Below are positions 1 to 9,309 of a stretch of 64,000 bases of DNA, one piece after another (the stretch's first letter is position 1; the number at the start of each line of letters is the position of its first letter). A model generated the notes under the pieces. The model was not told the origin of the DNA. It searched no databases and worked only from the letters and a program-made list of their open reading frames with translations. The translations under genes and the position numbers were made by a program. The DNA comes from Pseudomonas sp. NFR16 (GTDB lineage Bacteria; Pseudomonadota; Gammaproteobacteria; Pseudomonadales; Pseudomonadaceae). The stretch lies in the NCBI RefSeq assembly GCF_900108875.1, contig NZ_FNYJ01000003.1:269969-333968 (forward strand), written 5' to 3'.

Positions 1-133
1 GCTTGGGGTACATTTCGGCAATCGCTGCCAGGCGTGCCGCCGCTTCGACGTCCAGGTGAATGGCGTAGCCAGTTTTGGTCAGGCGACCCTTGGCGGTCTG
101 TTCCCAGTGTTTTGCGAGCTCGCGGATTTTCAT
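1..133 (-). CDS. Hypothetical protein, N-terminal fragment (truncated by window edge)
   Basis: Only the first 44 codons are present; the gene runs off the left edge. Reading the minus strand from the ATG at 133 gives an open, soluble, basic-amphipathic N-terminus beginning MKIRELAKHWE and reaching EMYPK at the edge. No membrane segment or signal peptide is seen. It is divergent from ppc. I recall a small conserved Pseudomonas hypothetical gene next to ppc in other species, which fits, but I cannot assign a function. The short length makes the call provisional. Confidence 0.6.
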   Translation of the reverse strand, partial: MKIRELAKHWEQTAKGRLTKTGYAIHLDVEAAARLAAIAEMYPK

Positions 134-259
134 AAAGACCTCTTCGTAGACCCGCGTGGTGGCGGGCTCAGGCGAGTGATCGAGCCTTCGTGAGGCTCGC
201 TGATGAGACTAGCTTGCTGCGGGCAGAAATCAGGCAAAGGGTTGCTTCTGTGCACGAAA

Positions 260-290
260 TTGTCGCTCTATACACAAAGATAGAGACAAA
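260..290. promoter_or_regulatory. Inverted repeat in the ppc upstream region
   Basis: CTCTAT at 266-271 and ATAGAG at 280-285 form a perfect 6+6 inverted repeat around 8 nt. TTGT (260-263) and ACAA (286-289) extend the dyad with a 2-nt bulge on the left. It lies about 80 nt before the ppc start, between two divergent genes, where an operator or promoter would be expected. No clear -35/-10 pair could be assigned, so this is a position-based suggestion only. Confidence 0.3.
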
Positions 291-366
291 ACAGGCGAGG
301 GCGTTCAGTTCGGGGCGTCCGGATCGAGTCGCGACAGAATAAAAAAACGCTGAAGGAGAAGGCTGG

Positions 367-3003
367 ATGGCAGACATCGACGCACGATTGCGCGAGGACG
401 TTCACCTGCTGGGTGAGCTGTTGGGCAACACCATTCGTGATCAGCACGGAGCTGATTTTCTCGAGAAGATCGAGCGTATTCGCAAGAGCGCCAAGGCCGG
501 GCGGCATGGTTCCACCCAAAGCACCGAGCAACTGAGCTCCAATCTGGAGAGCCTGAGCGAAGACGAGTTGCTGCCCGTGGCGCGGGCGTTCAACCAGTTT
601 CTCAACCTCGCCAATATCGCCGAGCAGTATCAACTCATTCATCGCCGCGACGACAGCACGCCGCAGCCCTTCGAATCTCGGGTATTGCCTGAGTTGCTGG
701 AACGTCTCAAGCAGTCCGGGCACGGGCAGGAAGCGCTGGCGCGGCAGTTGGGCAAGCTGGAGATCGAACTGGTCCTCACGGCTCATCCGACCGAAGTCGC
801 GCGGCGGACCCTCATTCAGAAGTACGACGCTATCGCCGCTCAGCTTGCAGCGCTCGACCATCGCGATCTGAATCGGCTGGAGCGCCAGCAGATCACCGAG
901 CGCCTGCAACGATTGATCGCCGAAGCGTGGCACACCGAGGAAATCCGACGCGTGCGGCCAACGCCGGTGGACGAGGCGAAGTGGGGATTTGCGGTCATCG
1001 AGAACTCGCTCTGGCAGGCCATCCCCAATTACCTGCGCAAAGCCGACCATGCGCTGCATGCCGCCACGGGGCTGCATCTTCCACTTGAAGCCGCGCCCAT
1101 CCGTTTCGCTTCGTGGATGGGTGGCGACCGCGACGGCAACCCCAACGTCACCGCCGCAGTGACTCGCGAAGTCTTGCTGCTGGCGCGCTGGATGGCGGCG
1201 GACCTGTATCTGCGCGATGTCGACCAGCTGGCCGCAGAACTGTCGATGCAGCAGGCCAGCCCTGCATTGATGGCGGTCGCCGGAGACAGCGCAGAACCCT
1301 ATCGCAGCGTGTTGAAAAAACTGCGCGAACGTCTTCGCGCCACACGCAACTGGGCCCATGCATCATTGAGCGTGACGCAGCCAGCGCCTGAGGGCGTGCT
1401 GCACGACAATCGCGAATTACTCGAGCCGTTGCAGCTGTGCTTTCAGTCGCTGCATGAGTGCGGAATGGGCGTGATTGCGGACGGCCCGTTGCTCGATTGC
1501 CTTCGTCGCGCAGTCACCTTCGGGCTGTTTCTGGTCAAGCTCGACGTGCGTCAGGATTCGACGCGTCACAGCGCGGCCATGACCGAGATCACCAGTTATC
1601 TGGGCCTGGGGCGTTACAACGAGTGGGACGAAGAGACGCGCATCGACTTTCTCCTGCGTGAACTGAGCAACAAGCGGCCGCTGCTTCCGGGGCATTTCAA
1701 ACCGGCCGATGACACCGCGGAAGTGCTCGCCACCTGCCGCGAAGTGGCTGCTGCGCCCGCGGCGTCGCTGGGGTCGTACGTGATTTCCATGGCCGGCGCG
1801 GCGTCCGACGTGCTCGCCGTGCAACTGCTGCTCAAAGAGGCCGGGTTGCAGCGGCCGATGCGCGTTGTGCCGTTGTTCGAAACCCTCGCTGACCTCGACA
1901 ATGCCGGCCCGGTGATCGAGCATCTGCTCAGCCTGCCAGGCTATCGCCTGCGGCTGCACGGCCCGCAGGAAGTCATGATCGGCTATTCCGATTCCGCCAA
2001 GGACGCAGGCACCACTGCCGCGGCGTGGGCACAGTATCGGGCGCAGGAAAAACTGGTGGAGATCTGTCGCGCGCAGGAAGTCGAACTGCTGCTGTTCCAT
2101 GGTCGTGGCGGCACGGTTGGACGTGGCGGCGGCCCGGCGCACGCGGCGATCCTGTCGCAGCCACCGGGCTCGGTCGCCGGTCGTTTCCGCACCACGGAAC
2201 AGGGCGAGATGATTCGTTTCAAGTTCGGCCTGCCCGACATCGCCGAGCAGAACCTCAACCTCTATCTGGCCGCGGTGCTCGAGGCGACATTGCAGCCGCC
2301 GCCTTTGCCGGAGCCCGCCTGGCGCCAGGTGATGGATGAACTGGCGGCGGACGGCGTCGCTGCCTACCGCGCCGTGGTGCGCGAACATCCGGAGTTCGTC
2401 GAATATTTCCGTCAGGCCACACCGGAGCAGGAGCTCGGACGTCTGCCGCTCGGCAGTCGCCCGGCCAAGCGTCGTGAAGGCGGTGTCGAAAGCCTGCGCG
2501 CGATTCCGTGGATCTTTGCCTGGACCCAGACCCGCCTGATGCTGCCCGCCTGGCTGGGCTGGGAAGATGCGCTGCGCAAGGCGCTCGAACGTGGTCAGGG
2601 CGAATTGCTCGCGCAGATGCGTGAGCAGTGGCCGTTCTTCCGCACGCGTATCGACATGCTGGAAATGGTGCTGGCCAAAGCGGACAGCGACATTGCGCAG
2701 CTTTATGACGAACGTCTGGTCGAGCCAGGCCTGCAGCATTTGGGGGCGCATTTGCGCGACCTATTGTCGCAGGCTTGCCAAGTGGTGCTCGGCCTGACCG
2801 GTCAGTCGCAGTTGCTGGCCCACAGCCCCGAGACGCTGGAGTTCATCAGCCTGCGCAATACCTACCTCGATCCCCTTCATTTATTGCAAGCCGAATTGCT
2901 GGCGCGTTCCCGTAGCCAGGAGGCGAGTCTGGACAGTCCTCTGGTACAGGCGCTGCTGGTGTCTGTCGCGGGGATTGCCGCCGGATTGCGCAACACGGGC
3001 TGA
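367..3003 (+). CDS. ppc: Phosphoenolpyruvate carboxylase
   Basis: Carboxylates phosphoenolpyruvate with bicarbonate to oxaloacetate, refilling the TCA cycle; cytoplasmic. The 878 residues match the full length of bacterial PEPC. The signature LTAHPTE (with the catalytic His at 140) is seen, then [10 protein letters not shown] near 541-550 with its conserved Lys, and the glycine-rich loop [14 protein letters not shown] at about 577-590. The C-terminus ends in NTG, as usual for the family. The ATG at 367 is preceded by a strong GGAG. It is monocistronic here: an upstream gene is divergent and adk begins 286 nt downstream. Allosteric control by acetyl-CoA and aspartate is known for the family but not visible in DNA. 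Confidence 0.98.
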   Translation: MADIDARLREDVHLLGELLGNTIRDQHGADFLEKIERIRKSAKAGRHGSTQSTEQLSSNLESLSEDELLPVARAFNQFLNLANIAEQYQLIHRRDDSTPQPFESRVLPELLERLKQSGHGQEALARQLGKLEIELVLTAHPTEVARRTLIQKYDAIAAQLAALDHRDLNRLERQQITERLQRLIAEAWHTEEIRRVRPTPVDEAKWGFAVIENSLWQAIPNYLRKADHALHAATGLHLPLEAAPIRFASWMGGDRDGNPNVTAAVTREVLLLARWMAADLYLRDVDQLAAELSMQQASPALMAVAGDSAEPYRSVLKKLRERLRATRNWAHASLSVTQPAPEGVLHDNRELLEPLQLCFQSLHECGMGVIADGPLLDCLRRAVTFGLFLVKLDVRQDSTRHSAAMTEITSYLGLGRYNEWDEETRIDFLLRELSNKRPLLPGHFKPADDTAEVLATCREVAAAPAASLGSYVISMAGAASDVLAVQLLLKEAGLQRPMRVVPLFETLADLDNAGPVIEHLLSLPGYRLRLHGPQEVMIGYSDSAKDAGTTAAAWAQYRAQEKLVEICRAQEVELLLFHGRGGTVGRGGGPAHAAILSQPPGSVAGRFRTTEQGEMIRFKFGLPDIAEQNLNLYLAAVLEATLQPPPLPEPAWRQVMDELAADGVAAYRAVVREHPEFVEYFRQATPEQELGRLPLGSRPAKRREGGVESLRAIPWIFAWTQTRLMLPAWLGWEDALRKALERGQGELLAQMREQWPFFRTRIDMLEMVLAKADSDIAQLYDERLVEPGLQHLGAHLRDLLSQACQVVLGLTGQSQLLAHSPETLEFISLRNTYLDPLHLLQAELLARSRSQEASLDSPLVQALLVSVAGIAAGLRNTG

Positions 3004-3937
<934 letters not shown>

Positions 3938-3960
3938 TCCCTCGATCGACGCAGTGAACG

Positions 3961-3988
3961 ACGGCCCGCTTGCGGGCCGTTGTTGTTT
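3961..3988 (+). terminator. Intrinsic terminator after adk
   Basis: ACGGCCCGC (3961-3969) and GCGGGCCGT (3972-3980) form a perfect 9-bp stem followed by TGTTGTTT. It lies 23 nt after the adk stop codon. Confidence 0.8.
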
Positions 3989-3993
3989 ATAAT
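3988..3993 (+). promoter_or_regulatory. Possible -10 element for tsaB
   Basis: A consensus TATAAT sits directly after the adk terminator T-run and 49 nt before the tsaB ATG, followed by a GC-rich segment. No good -35 hexamer is present at 16-18 nt spacing (that stretch is the terminator stem), so promoter activity is uncertain. Confidence 0.4.
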
Positions 3994-4042
3994 GCCGCAC
4001 CTTTTCCTGAAAACCCTCCTTCGCATAACCGTGGAAACCCCG

Positions 4043-4717
4043 ATGACGACCTTGCTGGCCCTGGACACCGCCACTGAAGCCTGCTCTGTCGCTTTGCTGC
4101 ACGACGGCAAAGTGCTGAGCCACTACGAGGTGATCCCGCGCCTGCATGCGCAAAAACTGTTGCCGATGATCAAGGAACTGCTGGCGCAGGCCGGTATCGG
4201 GTTGTCGGCGCTTGACGCCATTGCATTCGGCCGTGGGCCGGGTGCCTTTACTGGCGTTCGCATCGCCATCGGCGTGGTGCAGGGACTCGCGTTCGGCCTC
4301 GACCGTCCGGTCTTGCCGGTCTCCAATCTGGCGGTGCTGGCGCAACGCGCCTACCGCGAACACGGTGCAACGCAGGTGGCGGCGGCCATTGATGCGCGCA
4401 TGGACGAAGTGTATTGGGGCTGCTATCGCGAATCAGCCGGCGAGATGCGTCTGGCAGGCGAGGAGGCAGTCATGCCGCCCGAGCAGGCGGCGCTGCCGCT
4501 CGATGCTTCGGGCCAGTGGTTTGGCGCGGGCACAGGCTGGGGCTACGCATCACGAATTCCCGTGACGTTGTCGGGACAGGACGCCAGCATGCTTCCGCAT
4601 GCCGAGGATCTGCTGACGCTGGCGGCGTTGGCCTGGCAGCGCGGCGAGGCCATCGTTGCCGACGATGCACAACCTGTTTATCTGCGCGATAAAGTTGCGA
4701 CCCCGAAGGCGCGCTGA
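4043..4717 (+). CDS. tsaB: tRNA threonylcarbamoyladenosine biosynthesis protein TsaB
   Basis: Partner of TsaD and TsaE in transferring threonylcarbamoyl to A37 of ANN-decoding tRNAs (t6A). The start MTTLLALDTATEACSVAL has the ASKHA-fold phosphate-1 strand with the LDTAT motif, and the family block FGRGPGAFTGVRIAIGVVQGLA lies at about 69-90. At 224 aa the length is normal. The ATG at 4043 is chosen because homology begins there; an in-frame GTG at 4031 and further upstream codons lack family residues. It follows the adk terminator and probably has its own promoter. TcdA, which dehydrates the same modification, is encoded at 23.2 kb. Confidence 0.95.
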   Translation: MTTLLALDTATEACSVALLHDGKVLSHYEVIPRLHAQKLLPMIKELLAQAGIGLSALDAIAFGRGPGAFTGVRIAIGVVQGLAFGLDRPVLPVSNLAVLAQRAYREHGATQVAAAIDARMDEVYWGCYRESAGEMRLAGEEAVMPPEQAALPLDASGQWFGAGTGWGYASRIPVTLSGQDASMLPHAEDLLTLAALAWQRGEAIVADDAQPVYLRDKVATPKAR

Positions 4718-4992
4718 AGCCGCTCGCACTCCAGAAACGGAGGGACCTTCTGCGGCTGGAGGCCAGATCCGTCCAAGCCTCGGATCAAGTGCGGTAACCT
4801 GCGTTGTTCAATCGGTAAACACGCAGGATCTGCGACTCAAGTCACAACAGTCACTACCGTTCGGCGACAAAACAGCATTTTCTGCCCGGTGGCTTTAAAC
4901 GTTTTGTAATAACTGTGGTCTAGTTATCGTTCGCGAGTTTGCTTCAGGGCGCTTCGTGAGATTAAATTGCCACTATATAACGCCGAGTAAGC
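4718..4992 (+). other. Intergenic region, 275 nt, no gene seen
   Basis: Between tsaB and a small unknown gene. It becomes AT-rich at about 4890-4985. TTGCTT (near 4940) and TTAAAT (near 4963) are about 17 nt apart and are a weak promoter candidate for the downstream small gene. No tRNA or coding frame is supported. Confidence 0.4.
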
Positions 4993-4995
4993 ATG

Positions 4996-5286
4996 ATGCG
5001 AATCACCGGTCCTTCACAACGTTCGTACACGATAAAGCGCAAGCCTCGGAAAGGCTCTGCAACGGTCGACAGCACTTTCGAGGAAGTGATAGACGACGTT
5101 GAAGTGATCCCGCAATCGGCTCGTCGTCAGACCGGCAATACGGCAAACGTGCCAGCTCGTCAGCAGGACATCATTTTTCCGCGCGCCATGAGCACCCGTG
5201 TCGCCCATGCGCTGAGCAGCTACCTGACGACCTCCACCTTCGTCGACTGGGATCTTGAAGTCTCGGGGCTTGACCTTCACGTTTGA
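4996..5286 (+). CDS. Hypothetical small protein, coupled to the DUF72 gene
   Basis: A 96-residue protein of unknown function (tandem ATGs at 4993 and 4996; either could start it). The N-terminus is very basic (about 8-30, SQRSYTIKRKPRKG), followed by an acidic patch (FEEVIDDVEVIP) and a C-terminal half that looks folded. There is no signal peptide or membrane segment. Its stop overlaps the TTG start of the next gene (TTGA), a translational-coupling arrangement. This suggests it works with, or is dosed with, the DUF72 protein. I recall it only as a conserved Pseudomonas hypothetical. Confidence 0.75.
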   Translation: MRITGPSQRSYTIKRKPRKGSATVDSTFEEVIDDVEVIPQSARRQTGNTANVPARQQDIIFPRAMSTRVAHALSSYLTTSTFVDWDLEVSGLDLHV

Positions 5287-6155
5287 ACGTCGTCAATCCG
5301 CCTTACTACATCGGTTGTCCGTCCTGGAGTGAAAACGCCTGGCGTCAATCCTTGTATCCCGAAGATGCCCGCAGCACTGAATTCCTCCATCTCTATGCGC
5401 AGGTCTTCAACGCCGTTGAGGGCAACACCACGTTTTACGCCCGCCCCGCGCCTGCGACCGTCGAGCGCTGGGTGCAAGCGCAACCCGAGCATTTTCGCTT
5501 TACCGCTAAATTTCCCCGAGAAATAAGCCACGGCGGCGACCTGCGGGAACACTTGGGCGCTGCCGAAGATTTCCTGCAACTCCTCGCGCCGATGGGGCCC
5601 CGTGTCCAGCCGCTATGGCTGCAGCTGCCAGCAACCTTCACGCCCGACCGCCTGGGCGAACTCGCTGCCTTCATCGACGCCTTCCAAGGCAGGCCTCTGG
5701 CGGTGGAAGTTCGCCACATGGCGTTCTTCAACAAAGGCGAGGAGGAACGCCTGCTCAATCGGCTGCTTCTGGACGCCGGTGTCGAGCGCATCTGTCTGGA
5801 CTCGCGGCCGTTGTTCAGCTGCATTTCCAGCGATCCGGCGGTGCTGCTCGCGCAATCGAAAAAGCCAAAAGTCCCGGCACGTCCTGCCGCGTTAACCCTG
5901 TTCCCTCAGGTCCGCTTCATCGGTCATCCGCAGCTTGAGGCCAACGATGGCTTCGTTCGGCAATGGGCGCTGAAAGTCGCGGGCTGGATTGAAGAAGGGC
6001 GCACGCCGTATGTGTTTCTGCACACGCCCGACAACGTTCGGGCCCCGGAACTGGCCCGGCGTTTCCATCGGCAGCTGACGACATTGCTGCCTGGCCTGCC
6101 GGCCCTGCCTGAACTGGATCGTGGTCCTGAGGTGGAGCAACTCGGCCTGCTTTGA
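5283..6155 (+). CDS. DUF72 domain-containing protein (YecE family)
   Basis: A 290-residue DUF72 protein with a TIM-barrel-like fold. The family opening YIGCPSWSENAWRQSLYP is visible at about 8-25, followed by the block VEGNTTFYARP and a later PLAVEVRH. The catalytic activity of the family is unknown. The frame opens with TTG at 5283, overlapping the upstream stop; no ATG is available before the conserved YIGC block, so the TTG start is required or initiation depends on re-initiating ribosomes. It is cytoplasmic, with no signal peptide. Confidence 0.88.
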   Translation: MNVVNPPYYIGCPSWSENAWRQSLYPEDARSTEFLHLYAQVFNAVEGNTTFYARPAPATVERWVQAQPEHFRFTAKFPREISHGGDLREHLGAAEDFLQLLAPMGPRVQPLWLQLPATFTPDRLGELAAFIDAFQGRPLAVEVRHMAFFNKGEEERLLNRLLLDAGVERICLDSRPLFSCISSDPAVLLAQSKKPKVPARPAALTLFPQVRFIGHPQLEANDGFVRQWALKVAGWIEEGRTPYVFLHTPDNVRAPELARRFHRQLTTLLPGLPALPELDRGPEVEQLGLL

Positions 6156-6197
6156 GGTCGATACAGTGACGCTTTCCTGACCGGGATATCACACTGC

Positions 6198-6896
6198 ATG
6201 CGCGGAACGACCCTGTTGCTGCTCCTCTTGCTGCTCTGCGCAACGCTGCTCGTGTCGGTCTGGCGCGGCTGGCTCCCGCTGCCAGATCGCTGGAACCCCT
6301 GGGCGCCGCTGAACGTGCGCGACGAGCCTGACCTGATCACCTCTTTCAAACTCTGGCGCCTGCAAGATGATCCTGCGTTGTGCGAGCAGGCCCTAAAGAC
6401 CTCGACGCTGCGCTACGCACTTCAGGCTGACAGTGGCGCGCAAGCCAAATGTCCGTTGAGCAATGTTGTGCGAATCCAGGGCGGTGACGTGGCATTGAGC
6501 AGCAGCTTTCTGTCCAGCTGTCGTATGGCCCTGGCCTACGCGCTGTTCGATCTCCACACGCTGCAACCTGCCGCTGAAAAAGTGTTCGGGCAACGGGTCA
6601 GTCAGGTCGATCATCTGGGCAGCTTCGCCTGCCGCAATGTCTACAACCGCAGCGAGGGCAGGCTCAGTCAGCATGCTTCTGCGAACGCGCTGGACATCGC
6701 AGGATTTCGTCTGGCGGACGGGCGACGCATTTCTGTCCTCAGGGACTGGAAAGATGAAGGCGATAACGGGACGTTTCTGAGGCTGATCCGGGATGGCGCC
6801 TGTCGGCAGTTCAGTACAGTCTTGGGTCCGGACTATAACGCGGCCCACCGTAATCATTTTCACGTGGACATGGGACGCTGGCGGGTGTGTCGGTGA
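6198..6896 (+). CDS. Extensin-like C-terminal domain protein (possible murein peptidase)
   Basis: A 232-residue protein with an N-terminal hydrophobic anchor (8 leucines at 6-13, continuing to about 21), so it is probably membrane-anchored facing the periplasm. The rest matches the extensin-like (Extensin_2) family: the SQHASANALDIAGF block (about 157-170) and the C-terminal HRNHFHVDMG (about 217-226). The spacing His...Asp...His-x-His resembles the zinc site of LAS/VanY-MepA murein peptidases, so a peptidoglycan hydrolase role is inferred. Six or more cysteines in the mature part could form disulfides. It lies 42 nt after the DUF72 gene and may be in the same operon. Confidence 0.82.
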   Translation: MRGTTLLLLLLLLCATLLVSVWRGWLPLPDRWNPWAPLNVRDEPDLITSFKLWRLQDDPALCEQALKTSTLRYALQADSGAQAKCPLSNVVRIQGGDVALSSSFLSSCRMALAYALFDLHTLQPAAEKVFGQRVSQVDHLGSFACRNVYNRSEGRLSQHASANALDIAGFRLADGRRISVLRDWKDEGDNGTFLRLIRDGACRQFSTVLGPDYNAAHRNHFHVDMGRWRVCR

Positions 6897-6946
6897 GTGT
6901 CAGATGATGCTGTAACTGCGCTCCTGCGATGAACGGCGGCGCTTCG

Positions 6947-7573
6947 TCACGCGGCAATGCGCAGGTTCTGCAGAACAATCGGTCGTGCCCAACCGTTGTC
7001 GAACGCCAGATGGCGTTGCTGTTCGGTCATTTCTTCGGCGCTGTAGGGCGTGGCAGGCTTGTCGGCCAGGTCCCACTCGAACTCGGCGATCGGCAGGAAC
7101 AGCGGTCGTGGCTGAGGTCCGGGACCGGGATCGACGCTGTCGTCGTATGGGTTGAGCACGGTCGGGCGCACCCAGTTGCTGTCGATCTCCAGGTTGCGCT
7201 GTTGCTCGATCATTTCGCTGGCGCTGAACGGCTCGGCGGGCTTTGCCAGATCCCATTCGAATTCGGCGATGGGCAGAAACAGCGGCTCAGGCGGCGCGAT
7301 TTCCTTGTCTGCCACCGGGCACTCACGCTGCTCGACAATCTTGCTCAGTGTCCTGGCGCCCGCAATCGGCTCGCCAGTCATGGCATCCGTCGCGACGACC
7401 GGGCTGTGCTCGGGCAACGTGCCCGCGTTGTCATCGACCTGCTGCGCCATTGCACGGGCAAACGCATCCTGCCAGAGCTGCGTGACGCCGCTCAGGGTTT
7501 CGGTATTGCGTACGCTGTAGTCGCCTGCGTACGTCAAATAGCCTATCGAGGATGTTTGCTGAATGTCTGACAT
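6947..7573 (-). CDS. Hypothetical protein with a duplicated PLFLPIAEFEWDLA motif
   Basis: A 208-residue protein with no function I can recognise. The second half is a tandem duplication: residues 97-140 and 157-201 each contain PLFLPIAEFEWDLA, then a spacer with P-[FY]-S-A-x-E-M, EQQR-x-L and W-[VA]-RP, ending in a hydrophobic VL or IVL. A Gly/Pro linker (DPGPGPQPR) joins the copies. The N-terminal 95 residues are unlike the repeats. It is acidic, with no signal peptide or membrane helix. It lies divergent from rsmJ, with which I recall it being neighbours in other Pseudomonas. Confidence 0.8.
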   Translation of the reverse strand: MSDIQQTSSIGYLTYAGDYSVRNTETLSGVTQLWQDAFARAMAQQVDDNAGTLPEHSPVVATDAMTGEPIAGARTLSKIVEQRECPVADKEIAPPEPLFLPIAEFEWDLAKPAEPFSASEMIEQQRNLEIDSNWVRPTVLNPYDDSVDPGPGPQPRPLFLPIAEFEWDLADKPATPYSAEEMTEQQRHLAFDNGWARPIVLQNLRIAA

Positions 7574-7671
7574 AAGCGCTCAGTACATGCCGTGGGTCTG
7601 GCAAAATGCCGGATACTTTCGTTATCGGCAGAGGTTGCCGATCATTTAGAAAATTTGAGCGTGTGAACAAA

Positions 7672-8454
7672 ATGACTGAGCAGCAAGCGGGCAGCCGCAT
7701 CCGGGTGGAATCCCTGACCGTCGAGGGGCAGCAGCAAGCTGCGCAGTGGGCCGAACGCCTGGGTCTGCCGATGGAGGATGCCGAAGCCGATTTCGCCCTG
7801 CAAGTCAGTGACGACGGGCTGCAATTGCAGCAACTGGGCGACGATGTTCCGGGCCCGGTGCGAGTGGATTTCATCGAAGGCAAGGCGGCTCATCGAAGGC
7901 TGTTCGGGGGCGGCAGCGGGCAGATGATTGCCAAGGCGGTCGGGATTCAACCGGGCGTGCGGCCAACGGTGCTGGATGCGACGGCTGGCCTGGGCAAAGA
8001 CGCATTCGTGCTGGCGAGCCTTGGCTGCGAGATGAGCCTGATCGAACGCCAGCCCATCATCGCCGCGTTGCTGGAAGACGGTCTGGCGCGCGGAGCCCAA
8101 GACCTTGAAGTGGGCAGCATCATCGGCCAGATGCGCCTGCTGACCGGCAATTCCATCGAGCTGATGCGCAACTGGCAGGGCGAGCCGCCGCAGGTGATTT
8201 ATGTCGATCCGATGTTTCCCCACCGTGAAAAAACCGCGCTGGTGAAGAAGGAAATGCGGCTGTTCCGGCCACTGGTGGGCGATGACATGGACGCGCCGGC
8301 CCTGCTGGAGGCGGCCTTGGCGCTGGCCACTCACCGGGTGGTGGTCAAGCGCCCGCGCAAGGCGCCCTGCATCAAGGGCGCCAAGCCGAGCTATGCGCTG
8401 GACGGCAAATCCAGCCGGTATGACATCTATCCGAAGAAGGCTCTGAAGGCCTGA
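7672..8454 (+). CDS. rsmJ: 16S rRNA (guanine1516-N2)-methyltransferase RsmJ
   Basis: SAM-dependent enzyme that methylates G1516 of 16S rRNA. At 260 aa it contains the RsmJ/UPF0341 signature: FFEGK-like region [11 protein letters not shown], the SAM-binding [17 protein letters not shown] at about 102-118, and the catalytic [18 protein letters not shown]. The C-terminal [10 protein letters not shown] is typical. The ATG at 7672 (MTEQQAGSR) is preferred; the frame is open upstream to 7606 but that stretch is intergenic in character. It is a single gene, divergent from the duplicated-motif protein gene. Confidence 0.95.
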   Translation: MTEQQAGSRIRVESLTVEGQQQAAQWAERLGLPMEDAEADFALQVSDDGLQLQQLGDDVPGPVRVDFIEGKAAHRRLFGGGSGQMIAKAVGIQPGVRPTVLDATAGLGKDAFVLASLGCEMSLIERQPIIAALLEDGLARGAQDLEVGSIIGQMRLLTGNSIELMRNWQGEPPQVIYVDPMFPHREKTALVKKEMRLFRPLVGDDMDAPALLEAALALATHRVVVKRPRKAPCIKGAKPSYALDGKSSRYDIYPKKALKA

Positions 8455-8478
8455 TTGGCCCATCCTCTCTGTGAGAGC

Positions 8479-8551
8479 GCGCGCTTGCCCGCGATTGCGT
8501 TATGTCTGAGCATGGGAGCTGACTGACACGCGGCCTGGCGGGCAAGCGCGC
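8479..8551. repeat. REP inverted pair (REPIN-like)
   Basis: GCGCGCTTGCCCGC (8479-8492) and its exact reverse complement GCGGGCAAGCGCGC (8538-8551) flank about 45 nt. It belongs to the Pseudomonas REP family with the CTTGCCCGCGAT core, also present at 22993-23065. It lies between the convergent ends of rsmJ and the TetR gene. Confidence 0.85.
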
Positions 8552-8567
8552 CTGCAACGGCCGGTGT

Positions 8568-9218
8568 CTATTCGGCGCGATAGGCCTTCACAAACAACGC
8601 CACGACTTCCCGCACGTGTTGCTCACCTGTCTGCTCATCCGGGATGCCGCCATTACCGATGAGCAGGCGGAAATTGCACACGCCTTTGATCAGGCTCAGG
8701 AAATGCCCGGCGGCCCTTGCCGGTGAGTCGAAGTGCAAGCCGTCGGTGTCGTTCACCCGCGTCAGAAAGCGCTCCATCTCGTGAAGGATGCGTTGCGGAC
8801 CGGCCTCGAAAAACACCTGTGAGAGCGTCGTGTCCTGTGTGCCCAACGCGATCATCAGCCGATGCAGTTCGATGGATTCGGGACTGTTGATCAGCGTCTG
8901 AAACCCTCGCGCAATACCCAGCAACACTTTTTCCGCCGGTTCATGAGACCCGACTTCCACGAACAGCTCTGGCAATTGCTCTTCGCAGCGGGCCACCACG
9001 GCGGCTGAGAACAGCGTCTCCTTGTCGTTGAAATGGCTGTAGACCGTGAGCTTGGAAACCCCGGCTTCTGCGGCGACCGCATCCATGCTGGTGCTTGCGT
9101 ATCCATTGCGGACGAACAGGTTTTTCGCGGCTTCCAGAATCGCCTGGCGCTTGGCCAGGTCCTTGGGGCGGCCTGGGCCTGCTGAGGCTGTCGGGTCGGT
9201 CATTCGTTCTTCGGGCAT
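8568..9218 (-). CDS. TetR/AcrR-family transcriptional regulator of the adjacent RND pump
   Basis: A 216-residue repressor-type protein (211 aa from the second ATG at 9203). The N-terminal helix-turn-helix is at about 38-72 (TSMDAVAAEAGVSKLTVYSHFNDKETLF, shown by its A-x-x-A-G-V-S core). The C-terminal ligand-binding domain ends in a helix with VREVVALFVKAY. It is divergent from an RND adaptor and pump gene with a 91-nt shared region holding two dyads, the classic layout of an efflux repressor (compare MexL of mexJK, which I recall at this locus in P. aeruginosa). The ligand is unknown. Confidence 0.93.
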   Translation of the reverse strand: MPEERMTDPTASAGPGRPKDLAKRQAILEAAKNLFVRNGYASTSMDAVAAEAGVSKLTVYSHFNDKETLFSAAVVARCEEQLPELFVEVGSHEPAEKVLLGIARGFQTLINSPESIELHRLMIALGTQDTTLSQVFFEAGPQRILHEMERFLTRVNDTDGLHFDSPARAAGHFLSLIKGVCNFRLLIGNGGIPDEQTGEQHVREVVALFVKAYRAE

Positions 9219-9235
9219 ATTCTTCGTATTAGTAG

Positions 9236-9273
9236 ACTGTTCAGTTTGGTAATTTTAAATATACTCGCCAGTA
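9236..9273. promoter_or_regulatory. Two dyads, probable TetR operator sites
   Basis: ACTG-TT-CAGT at 9236-9245 and TACT-CGCC-AGTA at 9262-9273 are two short dyads, with centres 27 nt apart, in the AT-rich divergent region between the regulator and the pump genes. The half-sites match exactly. Two sites would allow control of both directions. This is inferred from position and symmetry. Confidence 0.5.
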
Positions 9274-9309
9274 CAATTATTCCAAGCTCTCCTGCCAAGG
9301 TGCCTCTCC

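Noticed and set aside
4656..4898. 80-codon frame after tsaB
   Set aside because: Its start lies inside tsaB, the translation is basic low-complexity sequence, and no ribosome site is seen.
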